A stretch of 64,000 nt of DNA from Pseudoips prasinana (Eukaryota; Arthropoda; Insecta; Lepidoptera; Nolidae), in contig OX621252.1 in the NCBI GenBank assembly GCA_951640165.1, positions 8,898,501 to 8,962,500 on the forward strand. The letters run 5' to 3'. The translations under genes and the position numbers were made by a program. The notes beneath the pieces were generated by a model, which worked only from the letters and a program-made list of their open reading frames with translations, did not search any database and was not told the DNA's origin. The first letter of the stretch is position 1. Each line of letters starts with the position of its first letter. Shown one piece after another: positions 30,822-42,103 of the stretch.

Positions 30822-33800
30822 TGGCCGAGGAGTTGACGTTCAAACGCAAAATTTAGATATTTTATGATGAGGAGTATGCGAATCACGTAGGTATGTTCTA
30901 CGATTTTGCGTAGTTTTAGAGCTAGAATTTTTTTATGATTTTTTTCGTAAAGGACATCACCCATTTTGGTCCAAATTTGAAAATGGCAGCCAAAGAATAA
31001 AAATACAACATTCAGTTAGAACTTGTTCTTCTAAACATTTTTTATTATGGCACCAAAACTGTGGGATCGTTGTCTTCGGTTTTATTTGAGTTCAAAATCG
31101 CACACATTTTTGGTAACATAAATTGTCAAAACAAAAGATTTAGCTTCAATAAAAACTTCCAGGTAACAAGCCCTTACCGCCACACAATGTTATAAAAATA
31201 TGAACATATTTTAGTGTAAAAAAAAATGTGTTATCCCTCCCCTACCCGCTAATCGATCCGCCCCGCTCCGCTCCATTCAAAACAACTGCCATTTTGTTTA
31301 GTATCGAAAGCAACGCTATCGTGTACGCTGTGTGAATTTCGCTAGCTCCTGCTATATACTGTTTTGTTGTTTTTGTTTGTTATCATCCTTGTTGAGTTTT
31401 GTTATTGACTGTTGCGTGTTTTGTTATTGTTTTTGTTGAGTTTTAAACTGTTATATTAAAGTGAACCATGGCGGACTTATGTATCTTGTGTCGTGAATCG
31501 ACAGAGAATCGACGAAGATACTCTTGGAGTTCTCATGAAAACGATCACCTTGATATCTCCCAAATAGTGATAGAAGAAGTGCTACTTCGACAGGTAAGAA
31601 CACAGTGCTCTTTATGTATATCATTATTATTTGAGAAAACCTGTATTTTAGGCATATTATTATCGATGAGAAGACCGAATTTATGTTTGTTTGTATGATT
31701 GAAAAGAAACATGGTGCAGTATTACATTAACAGACAACCTACTAACAGCCCAAAATATACATTAAAATATACAGGCACTACGCCTCTTCATCTCAAGGTC
31801 AGTCCGAGACAGTCAAAGCACGGTATGCGATCTTGACATCACAATGCTTGCAGCTGGCGCAATAATCTTTTGAAACATTTATGACCTGGCTGGAAGGGCT
31901 ATTCATAGCAATGATTTTTTGTCTACCAAATATTTATTGTTTTTTTTACTTTCTAGTTGGAGGCTACAGAATTCATTTGCCGTCCGTGTTGGCAAAGAAC
32001 TGAACGTACTCACCAACGACGTATGCGAGAAGCTGAAGAACAAGTCGATCAAGAAGATGAGCCAGCCGAAAATCCAAATCCAAGACCTATTTCGTTGGAA
32101 TTGCCTGGTCTTCTTCGCGCACCGAATACCTCAAATAGCTGCATTTTTCAACATTGTTTGAATGAATCTCGTCGTCGGATACCCGAAAATATAAGGTTTC
32201 GCATGTTGTGCCGGTACAGTTATTATGTGCCAGAAAGCACACGTGTATGCAATGAACACATGGAGCTAAATATGTGGCATTTACTCCCTTTACAAGACAG
32301 CTCATCAGAAGAGTTCACTGCTGTTCAAATAATTGACATAGTGTCAACATTACAAAGACATATTACTCAAGACCATATTAACTTCGAACAATATGAAAAT
32401 ATGGCATCGGACGAATTCTATACCTGGACAGGAATATCTCAAGACCAGTTTGCCGAATTGATGGAGGGTTTGCCAAGCTTGAGGTCAGTTAATAAAAAAA
32501 ATACTATTGTGGCAGCAGTATTAGTTAAGATGAGGTCTGGAGATTCCAATGCTAGGTTAGCAAACATTTTTAAATGTGGTGAATCAACCTTTCAAAAGTG
32601 GTTGCAGATTGGACGCGATGCGCTCTTACAGGATTTTGTGCATTTAAATCTTGGTTTTGATCACATGACACGTGAGAATGTAGCACAAAGGAATACGTTA
32701 ATACCAAATAGTTTATTTGGGAACCCCTTGAGGTCAGAAGATGAAAGGAAGGCTATAACGATTTGTGATGGTACGTACATATATTTGCAAAAAAGTAGCA
32801 ATTACTTTTTTCAGCGAAAATCTTACAGCCATCACAAATATAGAAACCTGCTGAAACCGTTCCTCTTGTTTTGTTGCGATGGACATATTATTGACGTAAT
32901 TGGACCGTATGCTGCCGTTACGTCCGACGCTGAAATCATGAACAATATGATTAAACATGTAGACAGTGCATTCCATTGGTTTTTTAGGACCGGAGATGTT
33001 TTATATTGGACTGTGGATTTCGCGATTCTGTGGCAAACCTTGAATCTTGCGGTTACAAACCACATATGCCAAAAACAAAACACCAAAATAAAACACAACT
33101 TACGACAGATCAGACAAACAAATCAAGGCTGATTACTATTTGTCGTTGGGTAGTACAAGTGGTGAACGGCCGATTTAAAAGAGATTTTCGGCTGTTACGA
33201 AATATATATAACAATAGAGCCGCTAAAAGCATGTTTGATTACTTCAGAATCGCAGCAGCCATTTTAAATAAATACCACGTTGTCATCGAAAATAATCCAC
33301 ATGCTTCAGATATATTGGAAATAATAAATTAAAAAATGAATACACCAAATGTCTTAGCAGAAGTGGTTAATCGCCATAATTATAATCGCAGACGAGCACA
33401 GTTCACCCTCATGACAGCAGATATGCCAGAGTTTGCAGATTTTCCGAGGCTGAGTGAAGATGATCTTTCGTTATTCGCTCTTGGCGTGTACCAATTAAAA
33501 CAAGCCAAAAGTTACTATGGCGAACATATCCTCCAAGCCGGATCATTTTCAATAGAGCTCAGCAATGAAATGTCAAATGAACACTTGGAAGAGTTAGGAG
33601 GAACCGATCTGTGGATGATACGAGGACGACTACAATCTCGACATGTCCGAGCTCGCCAATATTATATCTATATCGTAATAGATAGAACATTATCCGGTCG
33701 GAGTGCAATTCGTCACTATTATTGCACGTGCATTATAGGAAAAAGAACAATTGGGTGCTGTTCGCATATTATGTGCATAATATGGTACATGAGCTACGCT

Positions 33801-34609
33801 GGTCATTTACAAGTGTTATTACCCCCGGCTTTGGGATTAGAGAATATTATTGTAGTTCCAGACGTGGATGATTAACCATAATTATTATTATGTAATGTAC
33901 TTGTAAGACGTGCATGTACTTTTAGAAATAAAGGATTCATTAACAATTGAGAGTAAGATACAACTGTACTTTTTATTGTTTTAATCCCATAAGCCACAAA
34001 AATAAAAAAATATAAAAAACACTATAGGCGGGCATTTTCTCCATACCTAGGTATTGTATTTTTTTAAACTATTGTAATGCTATAGCAGTATAGTACTTTT
34101 TATAAAAGAAAATTATTGACAAAAATTGTATAAAAGAAAGATTTTTGGACTCATTTAAAACCGAAGGCAATGGTCTCACAGTTTTAGTGCCATAATAAAA
34201 AATGTTAAGTAGAACAAGTTCTAACAGAATATTGCATTTTTTTCTTTGGCCGCCATTTTCAAATTTGGACCAAAAATGTATGGAATGCGGGTGATGTCCT
34301 TTCACCTAACATCAGTTTTTGATTTCTTCCTCGTTCTGATGAACATTTCTGGTTCATTTTTTTTATGATAACTTATTAGCACAGTTTAACCTAACACCCT
34401 AAAATGATTTTATCTAATTGGTTTATCTAATCATTGCAGAACTGAATTAGAATTTATTCGAAAGTTCAAAATTAGGTATTGAGCGCAGGACTCATAAATT
34501 TTCAAAGTATCAAGAAACACGTATCGTAGAACATACATGAGGTTGATTCGGATACTCCTCATCATAAAGTATCTAAATATTTTACGTTTGAACGTCAACT
34601 ACTCGGCCA
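30822..34609 (+). mobile_element. DDE_Tnp_4-type DNA transposon with long inverted repeats
   Basis: About 3.8 kb. Left end TGGCCGAGGAGTTGACGTTC (30822) and, on the other strand, right end TGGCCGAGTAGTTGACGTTC (34609) start inverted arms whose similarity continues for about 85 bp. A second similar block covers 30945-31100 and 34140-34310 (ACATCACCC, TTTGGTCCAAATTTGAAAAT, the CACAGTTTTAGTGCCATAAT region). The right arm has about 200 bp (34312-34510) absent from the left, including satellite-like sequence. A spliced, decayed transposase lies between. The target duplication is unclear; CCTATACA occurs near both ends but at unequal distances. Confidence 0.8.
31468..33875 (+). pseudogene. DDE_Tnp_4 transposase with C-terminal SWIM zinc finger, spliced and decayed
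   Basis: Exon 1 (31468-31593, 42 codons, Kozak-like ACCATGG) is followed by GTAAGA; exon 2 resumes at 31957 after TTTCTAG, both in phase 0. CILC in exon 1 and CRPC in exon 2 would form one C2C2 zinc finger across the intron. Exon 2 holds a DDE_Tnp_4-like domain: CDGTYIY (D271 of exon 2) and TSDAEIMNN (D324). One base is missing at about 33005, after which the frame continues (CGFRDSVANLES ... VVNGRFKRDFRLL). Codon 33156 is Gln where I expect the third acidic residue. An in-frame TAA at 33330 precedes the last part (33336-33875), which ends in a SWIM finger, C-x-C (130, 132) and C-x-H (142, 144). The family assignment is from motif memory. The gene is inactive here. Confidence 0.8.
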
Positions 34610-34610
34610 C

Positions 34611-34996
34611 CCTATACAACTTGTAACGTAATTAACGCACACCTTCAGACACCCCAATTAGAATATTATGTTGTAATCATAATACATACACTGTATTATT
34701 AATTTAACATGTATATGCATTGTTATTTACTAAATTAGTTTTTTGGAATAAAGTTTATTTTTATTTATTTTGTGTTGAATAATGGAATTTGGATGAATAC
34801 AAATAAAACTCCGATTTAAAAGTCTTATTACTTTGATTTACTTTTATTTCAATTTATTTTGACTGTACAGGGTTAAAATAACGATAATTTCCGTAGTTAT
34901 AATTATTATGGAATAAAAAATTACCTACATTAAAAATGATATATATCGATTCAGTAAAAGATTCTGAACAAACTATATTCAGGGTGTGCGTTAATT
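34611..34996 (-). mobile_element. MITE-1, copy 2
   Basis: Reverse-oriented relative of 7066-7415: TGTAACGTAATTAACGCACA at its left end, GAATATTATGTTG interior, GATTCTGAACAAACTATATT and GGGTGTGCGTTAATTA at the right. It starts immediately after the DNA transposon's right end. Confidence 0.65.
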
Positions 34997-35698
34997 AAAG
35001 CGGTATAATGTTAGTCTCCAGTAATACCAGTCAACCTAATTAGCATAGTTTAACCTAACACCCTCAAAAGTATGGTTTATCTAATCATAGCAGAACTGAC
35101 TTAGAATGTATTCGAAAGTTCAAAATTATGGTTTGAGCGCAGGACTATATATAGTATGAATATTAATATTCCTCTATTGCAGCTTGTATATAACGGGGAG
35201 CTTGAAATCTTAACTAAAGCGCTATAATGTTAGTCTCCAGTAACACCAGTCATACCTAATTAGCATAGTTTAACCTAACACCCTCAAAAGTATAGTTTAT
35301 CTAATCATTGCAGAACTGACTTAGAATTTATTCGAAAGTTCAAAATTATGGTTTGAGCGCAGGACTATATATAGTATGAATATTAATATTCCTCTATTGC
35401 AGCTTGTATATAACGGAGAGCTTGAAATCTTAACTAAAGCGCTATAATGTTAGTCTCCAGTAACACCAGTCATACCTAATTAGCATAGTTTAACCTAACA
35501 CCCTCAAAAGTATGGTGTATCTAATCATTGCAGAACTGACTTAGAATTTATTCGAAAGTTCAAAATTATGGTTTGAGCGCAGGACTATATATAGTATGAA
35601 TATTAATATTCCTCTACTGCAGCTTGTATATAACGGGGAGCTTGAAATCTTAACTAAAGCGCTATAATGTTAGTCTCCAGTAATACCAGTCCATTGGG
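34997..35698 (+). repeat. 220-bp tandem array, three units and a partial
   Basis: AAAGCG-TATAATGTTAGTCT recurs at 34997, 35216, 35436 and 35656, so the period is 219-220 bp. Units are about 95% alike by eye. Each contains TTTAACCTAACACCCTCAAA and ATTTATTCGAAAGTTCAAAA, words also found once at 34380-34470 in the right arm of the adjacent transposon. Confidence 0.92.
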
Positions 35699-38640
35699 CC
35701 TGCACGCCGTTGCATAATATAGGACCGGTAACTACTAGCCAGCTGCATCCTAACCCGTTTCCTGCAGTTTTGGTCGCGCGCCCGAACGTAACTGGGTCAT
35801 TTTCACTTCAGCAATTATATGTTGACTTTCAGAATAACACAAATAATAAATAAATAAAATAATTAAGCCCTATAAACAGATAATTGGTACAAAAAACAGA
35901 GAATTCAGGATTTTTTGTTCGTCGACCATTCAAAAAAAATTCTAGAATGACGTAATAGCAATCCTTAAATCTCAAAAATGGGAAAAGTTGGGCCTTGAAC
36001 CAGCACCATCTACTAATCCGAGGTAGGCGTTTTGTGTTACATATCTTCATGTAGCTAGAATTATTATAAATAATGTAATTGCTACAAACATGTCCTAAAT
36101 ATTTTCGAGAGTTTTTTAAATTCTACGTGTATGCGACCTGTTTAATTATTAAAATAGTTTTCTGAGAATAATTATATTGGATGCTTTAGGAACAAAAGGT
36201 AGGTTTAAATTTAATTCGAGGTCTCAATTTTATAAATTAGGATTAAGAATATGTCACAACTTCGTACTGTGACCACTTTACCCCTATCAGATTTTCTTTG
36301 AGTTTTTTCTTAAAAGTTAATAATAATTGAATTGTTTATGAGGTATCAATTTGGAGCATCATAACCAACACCCTATATACTCGTATATTTATTTTTATTT
36401 TTGTCGTAATTTAACGACACTTTTATGAAAAATTGCTAATTATACGAGTCAAATTCAATCACATATAATTGATAGATTTCTAACTTGTTTAAAACATTAC
36501 CTTAAAACGTAGCAAACTCAAAAAAATATTTAATATTTTGACAGCACGTTAAGGGGCTTGCATCGTTACTACTTTAGCGCCCTCATGTATTGGATTAGAT
36601 TCCCTTATAGGGATATATTCGTTATCTGGATGGGCTTACCATTCATAAATGTATGTTTGAAAAAAACTTGTTCAATCCTTAGCGGGGCTTGTAAATAGAA
36701 TTCAAAACTTTAAGACACTACATAAATATATCATTATTTTTGTAGGGCACGTGAATTTCTTAATCCACACATTCCATGTTGCTTTTTTCCATAATCTCCC
36801 CCAATAATATGCCCATGTTTAATATAACCTACACAAAAATGCACATCTAACCATTCAGTAAAACAAATGAAAAACTCTAAACCTCTACCTGAATTTTTCC
36901 GTTCATTCAGTGTTCCTGTTCAAGCTAAGCTTCCTACGTCACTTCAGCACTTGAAGAACGCATCCACTTTTTCCTCTTTGCTTCCAAAAGGGTGGCAATT
37001 ATGCAGTGATTGGCACCCTTTTCAAAGCTAAAACCTAGCTCAAAACTACTTTATCGTAAGGCCCAAGCCGAACATGTACTAATTGACGTGTAGGACGTGC
37101 TGGAGACTGGCACGTTGTCTTCGGGATAAGCCAAGGCCTGACAATGACTAGCAATTAATTGCCGAAAAGTGTCGCACAGACCTATCACTTCGGAGTTTTT
37201 GGAAACCGGCAGCTGATGTGGGCCAGAGTTCTCGTTTTAGACATGTTTGTGGGTAAAAGTAGATACCTATTTCAAGAGATTATAAACTTTGTGAGTGTAT
37301 TTAATCAGTAAATATGTAAGCGTAGCAGACCTCGTCAAATTCCCTAATTTCTCCTTGTGGTAAATTACAGAAATACGCCCACTGTGTAATGCTGTAACTA
37401 AACAAAGTTAATTATACTCTTGTTTGCGTTAAGAGAATGCATAAAAAACTGCTATTTGAAACTTTTTTATCACTAGACCGATACAAAATCAATAACTATG
37501 AGACTGAGTGGTTTCGCTAGACAAGCTTGTTTGCTTCTTTAGACAACATTCAAAATATTAAACGTATCCTAATAAACATTACAAAAAAAACAGTTGTAGC
37601 TTGTAATTCCAAGAAAACAGTGCACAATCACACTTAGTGAAGATTCACGAATACTACGAAGCCATATTTAAAGCTTGTAATTAATTTAAATCACACTAAA
37701 CAGACCAAATCGAACGTGCTGGTAACTCCGTGGATATAGGCTGTTATGACTGTGACAGTGGGTATTAGTAAAGTATTACCACCAGTAAGATTTTACAATG
37801 ACTAAGAGAAATAGAGAAACAAATGTTATAATAATAATAAATAAAATTAAGACTGAAGAATTAATATGACTGTTTGTAATTTAGTTTGTGACATTAGATT
37901 AGGTATTTTTTTCTAGGACTGTTTTTGAAACTATTTGTAATTAAGTTTTTGATATTTGATTAGGTATTTTTATTGACTGTTATTAGAACTATTTCAATGT
38001 GCTAACTATTTATTTCATAATATGTGACGTGCAAGTGCCCCTTGTGTGTCTAATTGCAATAAATGAAATTATATTCCATTCTATCCTAAATATTTTGGGA
38101 CAATAACAAGTAATAACAAGAACTTGGGCCTGTACAAGACCAAAAAAAAAACATAAATACATACATACAGAATACACCAACACGCAGAAAAATTTAATTG
38201 CGTAAATAAAGACGAAAACATCACTATCCTCCAAAATATAACATTATGACAGATTTTTATAGAAAAATTACAGTGTAGGTACTGTAAATTTTCTATGAAA
38301 AGCCGACAAAGAAATCATTAGTCCCAAGTGTCCCATTCCTATATGCTTCCGACAGTTGTTATGTTTTTTTATGAAATTCGGGACCAAGGACTTTACATGC
38401 TCTCTATGCTGGAGGGTCGTCCCTCAAACCACCCAAGAAAGAATTTACGATGCGGGAATTAAATCTATAACCTTCTGGGTAGAAAGACTCGATCAAATGG
38501 CTTACATCGCTCGACCGATACGTCTTACCATTTTCATGCGAAACTTGCCCACCAGTACCTACTGCCAAACAGTGAGTCACAAAATGTCTCCTTAAAGGTG
38601 CAATTCAATAAAATCTTGAGACAAAGGAAATCTTAGATAA
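35699..38640. other. Three-kilobase stretch without recognised genes
   Basis: No repeat shared with the window, apart from an imperfect duplication at 37870-37970 (TTTGTAATT-AGTTT, then GAT-TTTGATTAGGTATTTTT). Short frames (35829-36050, 38010-38234, 38356-38595) have no features. This is the longest relatively repeat-free part before the candidate exon. Confidence 0.5.
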
Positions 38641-39128
38641 CTGATAATTTGTTGAATATCGCAGACTCGACGCCTACAGCCACACAGCAATATTCATGAC
38701 CCTTCTCCGAGTTAACTCTCATGTTGCGTGGGAAATAAAGGGAAATGTCACAACAAAGCCTCCGTATCTACCAAAATAACTACGAAAATCCCGATGAATA
38801 CTAATGAATGATCTGAATAATATATTCAATTATCTCATTTCACCAAACTATTCTTCCAATAAGTATCTTTACCCTTGGCTATCTCGAAAACCAGACGTCT
38901 TTTCCGACTTACGCAACCGAATTTACGCTTAAGCGAACCGAGGTCCAAGCACTAACGTTACTCACTCACACCCATGCAATTTGTATGAGCCACATGGCTA
39001 CTGGTATTAAAGCTACCTCGTCCCCCTCTAATCGAAGTGAAGAAGGCGTTACAAGGGGGGAGGCAGCTAGTGGTCAGAGCTCTTGATGTGACAAACTATG
39101 GTATAGTGCGGTATTGGTAGCTGACTAT
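38641..39128 (+). promoter_or_regulatory. Candidate upstream promoter region
   Basis: Repeat-free and less AT-rich, directly upstream of the TATA box and candidate first exon. CTCTAATCGAAGTGAAG near 39027 contains a TAATCG word of the homeodomain type. Role is inferred from position only. Confidence 0.3.
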
Positions 39129-39134
39129 TATAAG
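39129..39134 (+). promoter_or_regulatory. Candidate TATA box
   Basis: TATAAG, 26 bp upstream of an initiator-like TCAGG (39153-39157). The spacing is a little short of the usual 28-32 bp. Confidence 0.35.
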
Positions 39135-39154
39135 CTGAACTCTCGGTGCGTGTC

Positions 39155-39315
39155 AGGTCGGGCTTGTGAAAGTGTGCCGAGAGGTCAGGGTGTGTTGGCC
39201 ATGTGGCAGTACATTATGGTAGGTATGTAGCGTGTGGCGAGCGGGCGAGCGGCGTGTGGGTGAGACGTTTACGGTCGGATCGCTGGTCGACGACGTTGCT
39301 GTCACCATGTCGCCG
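39155..39315 (+). other. Candidate first exon of a host gene (encodes M-S-P)
   Basis: A GC-rich leader runs from the initiator-like A (39155) to GTCACCATGTCGCCG, followed at once by GTAAGG, a good 5' splice site. The ATG (39307-39309) has a strong context (CACC before it), and the exon would end after the third codon in phase 0. Upstream, ATG at 39201 opens a 9-codon uORF (stop 39228-39230); two further ATGs share its frame and stop. No downstream coding exon is recognisable in the window, so the first intron would be long or the call is wrong. The product is unknown. Confidence 0.35.
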
Positions 39316-39551
39316 GTAAGGACATCGTAATAGTATATTTTCTTTTGAATTACTGTTGCAAACTTATATGTACAACGACAATCACTTAGAAAGCTCTAAA
39401 TGTAACCAACTTTTGTTGTTTGGAATATAGATAATTAAAAGTTAATTTTTACTAAATTCGTTGTGTCATAAAAATAACTATAATATCTCTCATATTAGTG
39501 AAAATATTAGCCTTCCTTTTAAAAAACATGTCAAATCTAAGATACACATTA

Positions 39552-39655
39552 TATCAGTTAACACTACTGGACAAATACCTCCCTCAAAGATCTCCACAAT
39601 TGTTGGTCAGCGGTTTCCAGCGACCAGCACAAGATCATCTGTCCACAACGATACA
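39552..39655 (-). mobile_element. RTE LINE 3' fragment, antisense
   Basis: CTACTGGACAAATACCTCCC, AAAGATCTCCACAATTG, GGTTTCCAGCGACC and CAAGATCATCTGTCCAC reproduce the reverse complement of 12975-13085 at lower identity. Confidence 0.7.
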
Positions 39656-39673
39656 TAATATTATTTAATCGAC

Positions 39674-40201
39674 TTGTTTCCCGGATTAATATATTCTACC
39701 TGTCACCTGATTGATACGTTAGTCTATCTTTTTATTCGTCCTATTACTATCCCTATATATTTATTACGATCCCAAAAACTATGGAAAGTGGCAAACCGCT
39801 TAATGTTAGCATTACTTGTGGACTTCATCATACACTCGTCGCCTAATAACCTATTATGGAACACTTGTAATGTCATTGCTATTCTACTAACAATGTCTGC
39901 TGTGGATCTGGAGTTGCTTCTTATTATACTGCTTAAATATCAGAATGAACCAACAACTTCTATTTCTGTCCTGTTTAATGTAATTGGATTTGTTGAAAAT
40001 GGTGCAAGGTTAGATATAATTACCACTTTTGTTTTCAGTAGATATCATTATTTTGATTTTGATCTGCTGCTAAAGCTGCAATTTCATCTGCATACATTAT
40101 TAAGAGAACTTTTCGCCATTGAATTAATAACCACCCTCTACTTCGTCTATAATGTTACGTACTGCATTTCAACAAACACAAATGTTAAAAATGATTTTTG
40201 A
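39674..40201 (+). CDS. Hydrophobic open frame, function unknown
   Basis: A 175-residue frame rich in Leu, Ile and Phe, with perhaps four or five hydrophobic segments (near residues 12-32, 44-53, 63-92, 98-108 and 145-158). It is not a shadow of a recognised gene and follows an RTE fragment. It is AT-rich, and T-rich codons give hydrophobic residues by chance, so a non-coding origin is quite possible. I see faint resemblance in composition to insect chemoreceptor pieces but no diagnostic motif (no TYhhhhhQF ending). No upstream exon, splice sites or promoter identified. Listed for completeness. Confidence 0.2.
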   Translation: MFPGLIYSTCHLIDTLVYLFIRPITIPIYLLRSQKLWKVANRLMLALLVDFIIHSSPNNLLWNTCNVIAILLTMSAVDLELLLIILLKYQNEPTTSISVLFNVIGFVENGARLDIITTFVFSRYHYFDFDLLLKLQFHLHTLLRELFAIELITTLYFVYNVTYCISTNTNVKNDF

Positions 40202-40339
40202 CAGTGACGTTTACAAAATGGATCAACGCCGTCTAGTTACAAGTCGATAAATTAAAATTTTTATTGATCGTCCCATAGACTAGAATTGTCACTTAATGGT
40301 AAGACAATATTAAAATAAAAAAATAAACAGTGTCCCAAA

Positions 40340-40570
40340 ATAACAAGTAAAGCATGGTCACTGAACGCGAGCGCAATGCTGCTGCGAACGAGACGCGCCG
40401 CGGTCGCCCCTCGCGTCGCGCCAATTAATTACGGAGGCCATCTTAGCCCCGGGGCCGCGAGGCTACGGGGCCGGCCCCTCCCTGACGGACAATAATTGCC
40501 GAATCTCGCAAGCCGCGCCGAGTTCAACGGTTTACGAGTATACCGCCGCATGTAAGGTGAGTTCAGAGGT
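40340..40570. promoter_or_regulatory. CpG-rich island with TTAATTAATTA core flank
   Basis: Dense CpG (GAGACGCGCCGCGGTCGCCC) surrounding CCAATTAATTACGGAGG, a homeodomain-type palindrome, and GACAATAATTGCC. It is not repeated elsewhere in the window and is 1 kb downstream of the candidate exon. The short minus-strand frame (40429-40692) overlapping it has no features. Confidence 0.4.
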
Positions 40571-40849
40571 GACTCTATAATAGCGAGAAAAGGCACAGAT
40601 ACGTACCTACCTTTTACGAAATTCACGATACTGTTTTTAATATGAAGCTGATGGTTTAAACTGGTGAAAGTTTGAGCTTGTAAGTAAAACAATAAACTCT
40701 ATTATACCATAATATAATTTTAGTGGCATTGGTTCCTGAAATTGTTAACGCACATACCAACACCAACACAGCTTTTAATGTCATTCATTGCCTTTGTTAC
40801 GATCACGTTTTTTTTTTAAATACTAGTCCCGTACTATGGTTTTTAATCC

Positions 40850-41015
40850 CTGTGTCGCGGGGTACTTTACAAACATATAATTGACGGACACAAAGTACAT
40901 CCAGACACAGAACAACTATTTATGGGTCACACAAATAGTTGTCCTGCGCGGTATTCGAACCCGGGACACGAAGCTGCGAGGTGAATGACTTAGCCGCTGC
41001 GACACACGAGCAGTC
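40850..41015 (-). mobile_element. SINE family D
   Basis: Minus-strand copy with body CGCGGGGTACTTTACAAAC and ACAACTATTT paired with AAATAGTTGT, B box (GTATTCGAACCC, reverse) at about 40952 and head ending at 41010. A fragment is at 9762-9840, and the fold-back at 62596 uses the same ACAACTA-TAGTTGTCCTG words. Confidence 0.65.
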
Positions 41016-41036
41016 AATTTGCCACAAGTTTCTATA

Positions 41037-41620
41037 TTAAATACGTAAAATAAGCGTCAGGTTGGAGCCTATCGATTAATAATGCTCTCCAGTAGCGCTG
41101 TGACGCAAGTTTGACAGTTCTAAAAATAACCCTTTTCTTTATTTTCCGTCCATGTTAGAAAGAGATATATCATATATAGAGGTGTATGTAATGTCAATAA
41201 GGTTATGTAAAGCAACAAGTTGTAGCCTTTGTTTCAATTATGATTTTTATTAAAGCCTTTTCTATGCTTAAGACGGAAAATGAGCGTCAGTAGCGCCTAT
41301 CGACAAGTTTGATAGTTCTAAAAATATCCTTTTCTTTACATACGGTCTTTTATAGAAAGAGGCATAATGAAAGATATATGTATAAGGTTATGTAAAGTAG
41401 GTTTGTTTCAATTATGATTTTTATGAAAGCATGTTCTGTTCTAAATACAGAAAATGAGCGTCAGGGTGGAATTAATAATGATCTCCAGTGCTCGCTATAC
41501 CTACTGCAAGTTTGACAGTTCTAAAAATATCCTTTACTTTATATGCGGTCTATATTAGAAAGAGGTATGATATATGTACGACTAGAAGTTTATGTAAAAT
41601 AGCAAGTACTAGTCATTGCG
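41037..41620 (+). repeat. Tandem repeat of about 200 bp, three diverged units
   Basis: AAGTTTGA-AGTTCTAAAAAT occurs at 41107, 41305 and 41508 (198 and 203 bp apart). Each is followed by CCTTT-CTTTA, a GAAAGAGG-AT block and GGTTATGTAAA, and preceded by AATGAGCGTCAG-like sequence. No ORF. Confidence 0.85.
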
Positions 41621-42100
41621 TAAAAAAATAAAATCAAAAGGGGACTTAGGTAATTGCTATTCCTGAACCTATTAAGAGCTGTCCACGGAAATAAATAGAA
41701 TTGAAGCTTGTATTGCCAAAATAACACCTTTTAATTACTTGCATAGGCATCCACAAACATATCATAATATTAATAATATTTTTTTCTGTCTGTTTGCTCC
41801 GGCTTATCACCGAAACATCTAGATTGATTTTGCCGGAACCTTCACTGGTAGATACAATACAATATACTATTTATTGTCGCTCAATATTTTCGTTAAGTTG
41901 AGGTGGTCGAATCTCACTGGGGGGAGTTTATGCAGTTCCTTGTCTACGCAAATAGGCACCAACTCAGGATCCCTTAGTCACCGCGATTATGTCTTCTATG
42001 TCTCTTTGGCCCTTTCCTTCCTTATTGTTTATGTTTCTCATTCTTGACCAACTTGACTTAAAAAAAAAATTTATAGACCGCAGAAATCTCTTCCTCGGAA
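41621..42100. other. Unassigned stretch
   Basis: No gene or shared repeat recognised. Confidence 0.5.
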
Positions 42101-42103
42101 TAT

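Noticed and set aside
31957..32161. Separate gene starting at 31957 or 31919
   Set aside because: The frame at 31957 begins at TTG right after a splice acceptor and continues exon 1 of the transposase in phase. The 31919 frame is an out-of-phase shadow.
33336..33875. Independent SWIM-finger gene
   Set aside because: It is in the same frame as the preceding transposase part, separated only by a TAA and one codon, and lies within the transposon's inverted repeats. It is better read as the C-terminus of the same broken protein.
30811..34618. 8-bp target duplication CCTATACA around the DNA transposon
   Set aside because: The word is 3-4 bp from the inverted repeat on one side and 1-2 bp on the other, and the right copy also fits the start of the neighbouring MITE (compare TATACAAC at 7069). 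It remains unproven.
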